Of a stretch of DNA of 12,304 nucleotides, positions 6,088 through 12,304 are shown one piece after another (position 1 is the first letter of the stretch; each line of letters starts with the position of its first letter). The notes beneath the pieces were generated by a model. It did no database searches, was not told where the DNA came from, and saw only the letters and a list, made by a program, of their open reading frames with translations. The translations under genes were made by a program, and so were the position numbers. This DNA comes from an uncultured Bacilli bacterium (GTDB lineage: Bacteria; Bacillota_I; Bacilli_A; RF39; UBA660), in contig CANQZH010000013.1 of NCBI GenBank assembly GCA_947628245.1, positions 1 through 12,304 of the forward strand, written 5' to 3'.

Positions 6088-8605
6088 ATTTTCTAACTAA
6101 ACCGTAAACATCTTCTTCTTCAAAGAAACCTTCAATATTATTAATGTCTTTAGAATATGGATTTAATACACCATAACCTGCTACATAATAACCTTGATTA
6201 ACTAAAGATTCAACTTCTTCCATTGATTTAGCTGTAATACCACTATTACCATCAGTCATAACTACAGAACAAATAACTCTTGGTAAATTATCTTTATGGA
6301 TAGAAGTTTCTCCATCAGCATCTAATATTAAAGAGTATTCATCATTTTGAAGTTTAGCATCATTTGTAACATTAATTTCTGAACCAATACTTCTAATATC
6401 ATCAAAAGTAATATTACTTTGTGGTAATGAAGCTTCTAGATTTTGAAGTTCAGCTTTATATGTTTCAAGTAATCCTTTTTCATCTTCAATATAACTAAGT
6501 TTACTTTCTACTTCATTTCCTTCAATACTTTGGATAGGATTATCTACTTTTTCAGTTTCATTTTCAACTGTTATAATTTCAGTTTCATTTTCTTTTTCTA
6601 ATTCAGTTAAAATATCCCCTTTTAATTCTTCTTCTAATTCAATTTCATTTACTAAAGAAATTGTTTCACTTTCAGTTTCAGTCTCAGCTTTTAAATCATT
6701 TTCTAAGGCTTCTTTTTCTGATTCAATTTCATTTACTAAAGAAATTGTTTCACTTTCAGTTTCAGTCTCAACTTTTAAATCATTTTCTAAAGCTTCTTTT
6801 TCTGATTCAATTTCATTTACTAAAGAAATTGTTTCACTTTCAGTTTCAGTCTCAACTTTTAAATCATTTTCTAAAGCTTCTTTTTCTGATTCAATTTCAT
6901 TTATTAAAGAATCAATTGCTTCAGTTTCACCTATACCTACTAAATTTGTTTCATATTTTGGTTCGGATTCAAAAGTAGTTGCTCCTAATCCAGCTAAAAC
7001 AGTTTCATTAATACCATTTCCATATAATTTTTGATTATCAGCATTATATATATCTATTTGTTCATCTGAGTAAGAAACAGTTGTATTTTTTTGACCAAAT
7101 TTATGACTTCCTACTCCGAAAGAGGTAACAGCAAGAACACCCGCTAAAAGACCTGCACCAAAACCAATTGCTCTTCTTTTAACTTTCTTATAATTATTTT
7201 CAATTTTAGCAAAATTTTCATCAGAAATTTTTACTAAAATTTTCTTAATTTTATTTATGGCAGTTGCTGATTTTTCTAAATATTCTTGACGTTCTTTATA
7301 AACTTTTCTTTCATTATTATTTCTAAGTGTTTCCATAAATAATTGTTCACTAGTTTTTTCACCAATTATTTCTGTTTTAACTAAATCATCTTTAGCTTCT
7401 TTAATTGTATTATAAACTTCATAATTGATTTTTCCTATTTCTTTTTCGCCATTTTCTTTGATTAATCTTTTATAAGCTCTTTCTTTTCTACTAAATTTTT
7501 TCAAATGTTTTTTAGCTTCTTTAACAGTTACTCTATCAGCATCAAAATGATAACTATCGATTGCAAATTCATTTAAAGATTTCCAAGTTAAGTAATCAGC
7601 TTTTTCTTTTTTAGATAATCTAAATTTATGTTTAGGCTTTTCTACTTCTTGTTCATCATTTAAATCAACATATTCAATTTTAACTTCTTCTTTATTAACT
7701 GGTATATCTTTTAAATTAACCATTTCAACTTTTACTTCTTTTTGCTTTTCACCTTTTTTAGTAATAATATCTATACGATTACTAATCATATTATCTATTT
7801 CATAATGATAATATTCAATTAAATCCCAATCATTTTGAGTATTATGATCATTTTTTAACATTTTTAAACATTGTAATTGAAAATCTTTAATAATTTTTAA
7901 AAATGAATCATTAGGATCTAAATTATTAATATTTAAACTTTCAATATTTGTAACCCAATTATAATATTCTTCTAAGTTTTTTAAAGCATTATCAGTTTCA
8001 AGAGTTTTCTCAGTATATTTTTGCATTTCATTATTAACATTTTTAATTGAATTTAGTTGAGAATCAAAATAGTAATTAATATCCCCATAAATACAATGTT
8101 CTAAATATTCTTTTATCGAATTTAATTTATTAGATACTCCACTCATATCACATATACAAGTAATATTATCTAATTTTGCTAATAATTCTAATACTTGGTT
8201 ATAAGATAATCTTAAATCTTTAGAAATTTTATAATTTTGAATAAATTTTTGATAAGCCATTCTAAATTCATCTTCTTCTAAAATAGCTTCTTGACTGACA
8301 AATGTTTCACCAAGCCATTCATAACCATCAGAATAAGTAATAGAAATAGCTTTACCATATTCATTATAAATGATTGTTATACCATTAATTACTTGTAAAA
8401 AGTAAAAAGTATCATTTAAGTAAAACTTAACTCCTTTTTTAGACTTATGGATTTCCACCATTAATTTATTAGTTTTTTTATCATAATAATTAATAACTAG
8501 ACTTCCAAGGTATTCACGACGAAATAGACGCTTAGAAAAGTCACGATTATTATCATTGATAATCTCCTTATAAATTTCATATATTTGTGATTTTATTGGT
8601 TTCAT
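6086..8605 (-). CDS. Large single-pass membrane protein with acidic repeat stalk, function unknown
   Basis: This is an 839-residue protein I do not recognise. Residues 1-478 are charged and lack a signal peptide: a possible beta-rich segment (30-105), then long helices, some probably coiled-coil (130-280 and 325-475). One membrane helix lies at about 479-498 (GFGAGLLAGVLAVTSFGVG), preceded by basic KKVKRR, so the N-terminal part is inside and residues 500-839 are outside. The outer part has three tandem 28-residue acidic repeats (566-649), a Glu-rich continuation to about 690, a short helix (708-727) and a compact C-terminal region (735-839) with a VICSVVMTDGNSG segment and a Gly/Tyr-rich stretch. 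The layout suggests a receptor or tether joining a cytoplasmic assembly to the wall; this is inference. The start is the ATG at 8605 after GGAGGGGG; a TTG frame from 8644 would begin upstream of the transcription start. It is monocistronic, with its own promoter. Confidence 0.82.
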   Translation of the reverse strand: MKPIKSQIYEIYKEIINDNNRDFSKRLFRREYLGSLVINYYDKKTNKLMVEIHKSKKGVKFYLNDTFYFLQVINGITIIYNEYGKAISITYSDGYEWLGETFVSQEAILEEDEFRMAYQKFIQNYKISKDLRLSYNQVLELLAKLDNITCICDMSGVSNKLNSIKEYLEHCIYGDINYYFDSQLNSIKNVNNEMQKYTEKTLETDNALKNLEEYYNWVTNIESLNINNLDPNDSFLKIIKDFQLQCLKMLKNDHNTQNDWDLIEYYHYEIDNMISNRIDIITKKGEKQKEVKVEMVNLKDIPVNKEEVKIEYVDLNDEQEVEKPKHKFRLSKKEKADYLTWKSLNEFAIDSYHFDADRVTVKEAKKHLKKFSRKERAYKRLIKENGEKEIGKINYEVYNTIKEAKDDLVKTEIIGEKTSEQLFMETLRNNNERKVYKERQEYLEKSATAINKIKKILVKISDENFAKIENNYKKVKRRAIGFGAGLLAGVLAVTSFGVGSHKFGQKNTTVSYSDEQIDIYNADNQKLYGNGINETVLAGLGATTFESEPKYETNLVGIGETEAIDSLINEIESEKEALENDLKVETETESETISLVNEIESEKEALENDLKVETETESETISLVNEIESEKEALENDLKAETETESETISLVNEIELEEELKGDILTELEKENETEIITVENETEKVDNPIQSIEGNEVESKLSYIEDEKGLLETYKAELQNLEASLPQSNITFDDIRSIGSEINVTNDAKLQNDEYSLILDADGETSIHKDNLPRVICSVVMTDGNSGITAKSMEEVESLVNQGYYVAGYGVLNPYSKDINNIEGFFEEEDVYGLVRK
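6659..6910 (-). repeat. Three tandem 84-bp coding repeats
   Basis: Units are 6659-6742, 6743-6826 and 6827-6910. Neighbouring units differ at only one or two bases of 84, so the expansion is recent or kept uniform. Each encodes 28 residues, beginning SLVNEIESEKEALEN and ending ETETESETI. A partial fourth copy (SLVNEIE) follows in the protein. The translation is acidic and would form an extended stalk. Confidence 0.95.
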
Positions 8606-8615
8606 AAAAAAACAA

Positions 8616-8623
8616 CCCCCTCC
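8616..8623 (-). promoter_or_regulatory. Ribosome binding site deciding the 839-residue protein start
   Basis: On the minus strand GGAGGGGG stands 10 bases before the ATG at 8605, a G-rich patch in otherwise AT-rich sequence. It would lie inside the coding sequence if translation began at the TTG at 8644. Confidence 0.75.
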
Positions 8624-8635
8624 AAATCGTTTAAT

Positions 8636-8664
8636 ACTATACAACTTTTTAAGGCAATTGTCAA
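8636..8664 (-). promoter_or_regulatory. Near-consensus sigma-A promoter of the 839-residue protein gene
   Basis: On the minus strand a perfect TTGACA (8659-8664) is followed after exactly 17 bases by TATAGT (8636-8641), five of six matches to TATAAT. Transcription would start near 8629, leaving a leader of about 24 bases. This suggests strong constitutive expression. Confidence 0.85.
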
Positions 8665-8676
8665 CTAAAAAGTAAC

Positions 8677-8705
8677 ATAATAAAAGATAAGCACTTTTGC
8701 TTATC
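8677..8705 (-). terminator. Terminator of the gntR-glycosyltransferase operon
   Basis: A perfect 8-bp stem (8686-8693 with 8698-8705) with a 4-base loop is followed on the minus strand by TTTTATT. The stem overlaps the stop codon of the glycosyltransferase gene. There is no T-run on the plus strand, so it works leftward only. Confidence 0.8.
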
Positions 8706-9924
8706 CTAATAATTTATCTAAGTCAACATCTCGGTCGTGTTTAATTTGTTCCCAATTTTCCGTTTTCTTAAATAAACAAATGATATTAATTGGAATCCAA
8801 GTTGCTAAGAATAATGAGAAGAAAATGATTCCTGATAAAATATTTTTACAGCTTTTCTTATTATATTTTACAACAAAGATATTCATTGCAACATTTAATA
8901 AATAGAAAATTACAAAGAATAATAATCCTGATGCATATAAATAAGAGAAGAAATCAAATAATTCAACACCACATATACTAAAAATCATTAAAACAATTGA
9001 TAGTAAAAAGCCTAGAATAACCATAATTGGTGATAAATACATTATAAACATATCAAAACAAGCTATTCGACCAGTTTTAAAAAATTGTTTTAATAAATCT
9101 AAACCATAAATTCTTAAACAACTATAAGTACCACTTGTCCAACGTTTACGTTGTTTCCAACTTGCCCAGAAACCTTGAGGATGTTCATCATAAGTAATAG
9201 CTTCTTCAACAAACGCTACTTGAATACCTCTTAAGGCACATTGGCCTGTAAACTCGGAGTCTTCGGTAATAGTTCTAGTATGAAATCCTTTAGCTACAAC
9301 ATTTTTCTTTACCATAAAACCAGTACCATTAATAGCTGCAGATCCAGAATAATTCATTCTAGCTCGATTAAAGAAGAAATTTTGGATAAAATAGAATAAA
9401 GTATATGAACCAGTTAACCAGTTATCTCCCATATTTTTAGCATCACGAAATCCTTGAGCTACTTCAACTCCTTCACATAAAGCATCATTCATTCTTGCTA
9501 AAAAATCTGGATGTACTAAATTATCAGCATCAAAGATAACAAAGGCATCTAAATCATCTCTTTTAACCAACTTTTTAAAAGTATCTTCTAAGGCATCACC
9601 TTTTTGTTTAACCGGAACATTACAATGAATAATTGTTGCTCCAGCTTCACGCGCTACCTTCTCAGTATTATCAGTACAGTTATTAGGTACGACAAATATT
9701 TCAAATAAACGACTAGGATATCTTTGCTTTTGTAAACTCTTTATTAAAGCTGGAATAACTTTTTCTTCATTACGTCCGGCAATAACAATCCCAAATTTAT
9801 ATTTAGGTTTATGTCTACCAAACATACTTTTATGATAGTTTTTAAAACCAAATAAACCCGTAATAGCAAAATACATACCATAAATAAAGGTTAATGCAAA
9901 GAAAATATAATATAATATCACCAT
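8701..9924 (-). CDS. GT2-family processive-type membrane glycosyltransferase
   Basis: This is a 407-residue inner-membrane enzyme that should transfer sugars from a nucleotide-sugar donor. An N-terminal membrane helix (about 2-27) precedes a cytoplasmic GT-A domain with IVIAGRNEE (46-54), VVPNNCTDNT (78-87), the metal-binding DAD (132-134), TEDSEF (220-225, the acceptor-site base) and QRKRW (258-262, the QxxRW motif of processive GT2 enzymes such as cellulose, hyaluronan and poly-GlcNAc synthases). Three or four C-terminal helices follow (about 290-315, 330-352, 360-385). Length and order match the PgaC-like and 'glycosyltransferase family 2' proteins of Bacillota. The ATG at 9924, one base past the gntR stop, has AGGTGA 5 bases upstream; a GTG at 9933 overlaps that site. 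It is co-transcribed with gntR. The polymer made cannot be told from sequence: exopolysaccharide and glycolipid are both possible. Confidence 0.88.
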   Translation of the reverse strand: MVILYYIFFALTFIYGMYFAITGLFGFKNYHKSMFGRHKPKYKFGIVIAGRNEEKVIPALIKSLQKQRYPSRLFEIFVVPNNCTDNTEKVAREAGATIIHCNVPVKQKGDALEDTFKKLVKRDDLDAFVIFDADNLVHPDFLARMNDALCEGVEVAQGFRDAKNMGDNWLTGSYTLFYFIQNFFFNRARMNYSGSAAINGTGFMVKKNVVAKGFHTRTITEDSEFTGQCALRGIQVAFVEEAITYDEHPQGFWASWKQRKRWTSGTYSCLRIYGLDLLKQFFKTGRIACFDMFIMYLSPIMVILGFLLSIVLMIFSICGVELFDFFSYLYASGLLFFVIFYLLNVAMNIFVVKYNKKSCKNILSGIIFFSLFLATWIPINIICLFKKTENWEQIKHDRDVDLDKLLG

Positions 9925-9925
9925 T

Positions 9926-10285
9926 TTAATCACCTACTTTAATTCTTTCTAAAATTTCATTTTGAGAAATTCCTAAATTTTTTAATGTTTCAATCTCTGT
10001 TTCAATATTATTATAACACTTATCAATAGTATCTTGTAAAATATGATCAATCTTAGCTGAAATAAAAGTTCCTTTAGTACTTTGACTTTGAATAATATTT
10101 TGATTTTCTAAAGCTGTATAACTTTTCTTTACCGTATTGGGATTAATTCCTAAAGTAGTAGCTAATTCTCTAATACTAGGAATTTGATCTTTTGGTTTTA
10201 AAAAGCCTTCAACAACATTCCTTTTTACTTCATTTACTATTTGTTCATATATTGGTATTCTACTTTGTTCATCTAATGTAATCAT
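9926..10285 (-). CDS. GntR-family transcriptional regulator, YtrA subfamily
   Basis: This is a 119-residue DNA-binding repressor. A winged helix-turn-helix spans about 7-77: PIYEQI at the start, PSIRELATTLGINPNTVKKSY (36-56) as the helix-turn-helix, and the wing SQSTKGTFIS. The short C-terminal helical tail (80-119), in place of a ligand domain, marks the YtrA subfamily, which normally dimerises through it. YtrA-type genes usually precede ABC-transporter genes responding to cell-wall antibiotics; here the partner is a glycosyltransferase starting one base downstream. The ATG at 10285 follows a GGGGTG ribosome binding site. The palindrome at 10305-10329 overlies its own expected transcription start, so repression of the whole operon is likely. 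The inducing signal is unknown. Confidence 0.92.
   Translation of the reverse strand: MITLDEQSRIPIYEQIVNEVKRNVVEGFLKPKDQIPSIRELATTLGINPNTVKKSYTALENQNIIQSQSTKGTFISAKIDHILQDTIDKCYNNIETEIETLKNLGISQNEILERIKVGD
9930..9935 (-). promoter_or_regulatory. Ribosome binding site deciding the glycosyltransferase start
   Basis: On the minus strand AGGTGA lies in the last codons of gntR, 5 bases before the ATG at 9924. The GTG at 9933 falls inside it, so the ATG is preferred and the two genes are translationally close. Confidence 0.65.
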
Positions 10286-10304
10286 TTAAACACCCCATTT
10301 CATT

Positions 10305-10329
10305 TTTGTACTATTTGGGATAGCACAAA
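10305..10329. promoter_or_regulatory. Candidate GntR operator palindrome
   Basis: Two 10-base arms, TTTGTACTAT (10305-10314) and ATAGCACAAA (10320-10329), are inverted repeats with one mismatch around a 5-base centre. The GTACTAT/ATAGCAC core fits the GTnCTA-N-TAGnAC type seen at YtrA-subfamily sites. It starts just downstream of the -10 box and covers the expected transcription start (about 10326), a typical repressor position. Confidence 0.75.
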
Positions 10330-10332
10330 TAA

Positions 10333-10361
10333 ATTATAATACAAAATATGTTAAAATGCAA
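10333..10361 (-). promoter_or_regulatory. Promoter of the gntR-glycosyltransferase operon
   Basis: On the minus strand a perfect TATAAT (10333-10338) lies 17 bases after TTGCAT (10356-10361), a weak -35 matching at TTG. The -35 begins three bases past the stop codon of the upstream DUF368 gene. The operator at 10305-10329 lies immediately downstream. Confidence 0.7.
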
Positions 10362-10364
10362 GTT

Positions 10365-11153
10365 TTATTCTAAAGGCGTTAATAAAACGAGGAAAATTCC
10401 TAATAAAATAAAGAAAATTGCTAATATAATTGAACCATTAAAAGGAATTTGATAAATAAATTCAATTAAAGAAAAAAGAATAATAGATATAATAACTACC
10501 CAAGTAATATGACTATGCTTATTTAATAAATAATTTATTAATTTGGCTAGTAATAAAAAAGACACAAGAAAACCAATAGCAAAACAACAACTTGCTAAAA
10601 TATTATTAAAAGGATTACTAAATAGTTCTAAAATAAAAGAATAACTACCAAGCATTAAATACAAAGCCGTTCCACTTAAACCAGGAATAATCATCGATAA
10701 AGCATCAATCATTCCTAAAAAAATAATCCATAAATATGATAAATTATTACTAATTTCAAATACCGGAAGCATTATATTACTACTTAAAATTAAGAATATA
10801 CTAATTAATAAAATAATAGCTAAATAATCTTTAATTTGAAATTTTATTTTATTTTTAAGATTAGGAATTGTTCCAATTAATAAACCTAAAAAGAAACTTA
10901 AGGTTATTAAAGGAAAACGTTCAATAAAAAATTTAATAATTTTACTAAAAGTTAAAATAGCTAGAAAAATACCTAACCCAAGAGGAATTAAAAAATTAAG
11001 ACTTTCTTTAATTTTTTGCCGAAAATTAGCTAGGTAATATAATGATTTTTCATAAATACCCATTGAAACAGCTAATAAAGAACCTGAAACTCCAGGAATA
11101 ATTTTACCAATTCCAATAATGAAACCTTTAAAAAAAAGAATAAGATAAGGCAT
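10365..11153 (-). CDS. DUF368 / PopT-type undecaprenyl phosphate translocase
   Basis: This is a 262-residue polytopic membrane protein of the DUF368 family, members of which (PopT) return undecaprenyl phosphate across the membrane for reuse in wall and polysaccharide synthesis. The N-terminal signature spans about 9-35 (KGFIIGIGKIIPGVSGSLL, then MGIYEK). A second related block at about 146-172 (MIIPGLSGTALYLMLGSYSF) shows the internal duplication expected of an inverted-topology transporter. About eight hydrophobic segments cover the chain, and the length is within or just below the family's usual range. The ATG at 11153 has AGGTGAT upstream. It lies 25 bases after mutM and is probably co-transcribed with it. 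No terminator follows, so transcripts may continue into gntR. Specificity for the C55 carrier is by family, not shown here. Confidence 0.88.
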   Translation of the reverse strand: MPYLILFFKGFIIGIGKIIPGVSGSLLAVSMGIYEKSLYYLANFRQKIKESLNFLIPLGLGIFLAILTFSKIIKFFIERFPLITLSFFLGLLIGTIPNLKNKIKFQIKDYLAIILLISIFLILSSNIMLPVFEISNNLSYLWIIFLGMIDALSMIIPGLSGTALYLMLGSYSFILELFSNPFNNILASCCFAIGFLVSFLLLAKLINYLLNKHSHITWVVIISIILFSLIEFIYQIPFNGSIILAIFFILLGIFLVLLTPLE

Positions 11154-11178
11154 ATAATCACCTATTAAATCTTATTCT

Positions 11179-11997
11179 TTATTTTTGACAATTTTCACAA
11201 TAATACGTACTTCGACCATTTATTTTAGCTTTTTTAATAATACTACCACATTCTATACAAGGTTTACCTTCTTGTTTATGAACTTTTAAATATTGTTGAA
11301 ATCTTCCTGTAACTCCTAGACTTGAAGTATAACTTCTAATGGTTGTTCCACCTTCACTTATCGCTTTTAAAATGATTTTTTTAGAAGCATTTTTTATTTT
11401 TTCACATTCTTCTAAAGTAATATCTTTTCCTAATTTAAAAGGACTTACTTGAGCATCAAATAAAACTTCATCAGCATAAATATTACCTAACCCACTAATA
11501 ATTGTTTGATCTAGTAAAAGCGTTTTCATTGGTAACATTTTCTTTTTAAATTTGTCAAATAAATATTCTTTAGTTAATTTATCATCAATTGGTTCAATTC
11601 CTTGTTTTTTAATTCCTTCATAATCATAAAGATGTTCTTTTAAAACTAAAGCCATTCTTCCAAATTTTCTCGTGTCGTGATATCTTAAGTCAGTATTATC
11701 CGTAAAAGTAAAAATGATGTGTTCGTGTTTAGCTATTGGTTCTTCACTATTCTTTAGAAAATACTTTCCTTCCATTCTTAAATGACTAATTAAATAATGT
11801 TCATCTAATTCAAATATTAAATATTTACCAATTCTTTTAATATTTGAAAAAGTATTACCAATTAAAATATTTTTAAATTCATTTAAATCAGTTTCAATTA
11901 TTTTAGAATAAATAATATTTACATCTTTAATCTTTTTTCCTAATATTCTTTTTTTTAAAGTATTTCTTACCGTTTCTACTTCAGCTATTTCAGGCAT
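11179..11997 (-). CDS. mutM: Formamidopyrimidine-DNA glycosylase (Fpg/MutM)
   Basis: This is a 272-residue base-excision repair enzyme that removes 8-oxoguanine and ring-opened purines and nicks the abasic site. Met1-Pro2-Glu3 gives the N-terminal proline nucleophile and general acid. Other expected features are K58 in RIGKYLIFEL, the HLRMEGKYF strand (72-80), the DTRKFGR intercalation loop (108-114), LLDQTIISGLGNIYADE (161-177, the helix-two-turn-helix with N172) and a C-terminal zinc finger (Cys247, 250, 267, 270) containing GRSTYYCENCQ with R262. It has full family length with no missing catalytic residue. The usual LPEVET opening is IAEVET here, a minor change. The ATG at 11997 sits 4 bases after the upstream amidotransferase stop with an AAGGAA ribosome binding site, so it belongs to that operon. 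The call is very secure. Confidence 0.97.
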   Translation of the reverse strand: MPEIAEVETVRNTLKKRILGKKIKDVNIIYSKIIETDLNEFKNILIGNTFSNIKRIGKYLIFELDEHYLISHLRMEGKYFLKNSEEPIAKHEHIIFTFTDNTDLRYHDTRKFGRMALVLKEHLYDYEGIKKQGIEPIDDKLTKEYLFDKFKKKMLPMKTLLLDQTIISGLGNIYADEVLFDAQVSPFKLGKDITLEECEKIKNASKKIILKAISEGGTTIRSYTSSLGVTGRFQQYLKVHKQEGKPCIECGSIIKKAKINGRSTYYCENCQK

Positions 11998-12001
11998 AAT
12001 A

Positions 12002-12304
12002 TCATTCCTTTTTTAAATCATTTATAAATCCTTTAATAATTGGATCATCTATTGAAAGTTCAGGATGAAATTGTACTCCTATTAAAAGCCAATCATCATC
12101 GATACTTTCAACTGATTCAAGTATACCATCTTTAGCAAAAGAAGTCACTTTTAAAATATTATCAATATGAATTGCATGATAATCATGAAAACATTTAACA
12201 GTTGCTATTTGCTTATTAAAATATTTAAAAACTCTTGATGTTGGTTCAATAAAAATATTTGTATTAGCCTTATCTAAATTGCCAATTTTATCAATAATTT
12301 GATG
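12002..12304 (-). CDS. Class I glutamine amidotransferase-like hydrolase, peptidase C26 (C-terminal fragment)
   Basis: This reads from the right edge of the window to a TGA at 12002-12004, giving the last 100 residues; the start and catalytic cysteine lie outside. The visible part has VKCFHDYHAI, KVTSFAKDGILESVES and GVQFHPE, in which His and Glu complete the Cys-His-Glu triad of class I amidotransferases. The VxxFHxxHAI and GVQFHPE pair is typical of the peptidase C26 (gamma-glutamyl-gamma-aminobutyrate hydrolase, PuuD-like) group. Other class I amidotransferases, such as those joined to a biosynthetic partner, cannot be fully excluded from the fragment. It is the first visible gene of the operon with mutM, whose ribosome binding site lies in its last codons. 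Confidence 0.85.
   Translation of the reverse strand, partial: HQIIDKIGNLDKANTNIFIEPTSRVFKYFNKQIATVKCFHDYHAIHIDNILKVTSFAKDGILESVESIDDDWLLIGVQFHPELSIDDPIIKGFINDLKKE

Noticed and set aside
6659..6910. CRISPR-like array
   Set aside because: The repeats are contiguous with no unique spacers and keep the reading frame, so they are coding tandem repeats.
6661..6978. Plus-strand 105-residue Phe/Leu/Gln repeat protein
   Set aside because: This is the antisense reading of the 84-bp repeats; its repeats come only from the real minus-strand gene.
8606..8644. N-terminal extension of the 839-residue protein from a TTG
   Set aside because: It would start within or before the -10 and transcription start and translate through the strong ribosome binding site.

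Overview
The DNA is very AT-rich and looks like a low-GC Bacillota chromosome, probably a gut lineage of the Erysipelotrichia, RF39 or Coprobacillaceae type. That placement is inferred from base composition, the collagen-like BclA-type protein, zinc-ribbon/TIR proteins and a YtrA-type GntR regulator. TGA is used as a stop codon (at least the TIR gene and the amidotransferase fragment end in TGA), so the Mycoplasma/Spiroplasma genetic code does not apply. No RNA genes, insertion sequences, CRISPR arrays or origins were recognised. No gene-free stretch exceeds 300 bases; the longest is the 129-base gap at 4979-5107.

Region 1 (1-783): the 3' end of a plus-strand collagen-like surface protein with a BclA-type C-terminal domain, closed by a bidirectional terminator.

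Region 2 (785-6087), the most interesting part: a compact module bounded on both sides by bidirectional hairpin terminators. Leftward, a three-gene operon encodes (i) a zinc-ribbon/TIR/five-helix membrane/SH3b protein, (ii) a soluble SPFH protein with two C-terminal zinc ribbons, and (iii) a membrane protein with a BspA-like leucine-rich-repeat ectodomain. Rightward, from its own promoter in the shared 129-base gap, runs a P-loop ATPase. The membrane topologies suggest an envelope-sensing device: SH3b and LRR domains outside, TIR and SPFH proteins inside. The set resembles the YdjG/YdjH/YdjI envelope-stress group of Bacillus subtilis, with a TIR domain added. A role in phage or envelope-damage response is an inference.

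Region 3 (6086-8664): a large single-pass membrane protein of unknown function, with its own consensus-like promoter, a long cytoplasmic part and an extracellular acidic stalk made of three nearly identical 84-bp repeats.

Region 4 (8677-10361): a two-gene operon of a YtrA-type GntR repressor and a processive-type GT2 glycosyltransferase. A 25-bp imperfect palindrome lies over the expected transcription start, suggesting autoregulation.

Region 5 (10365-12304): a tight leftward operon of a class I glutamine amidotransferase-like hydrolase (cut by the window edge), the DNA repair glycosylase MutM and a DUF368 (PopT-type) undecaprenyl-phosphate translocase. No terminator was seen between it and the gntR operon.

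Four starts were moved inward from longer frames that open with TTG, GTG or a poorly placed ATG (the LRR, TIR, 839-residue and glycosyltransferase genes), because a properly spaced ribosome binding site precedes the internal ATG.
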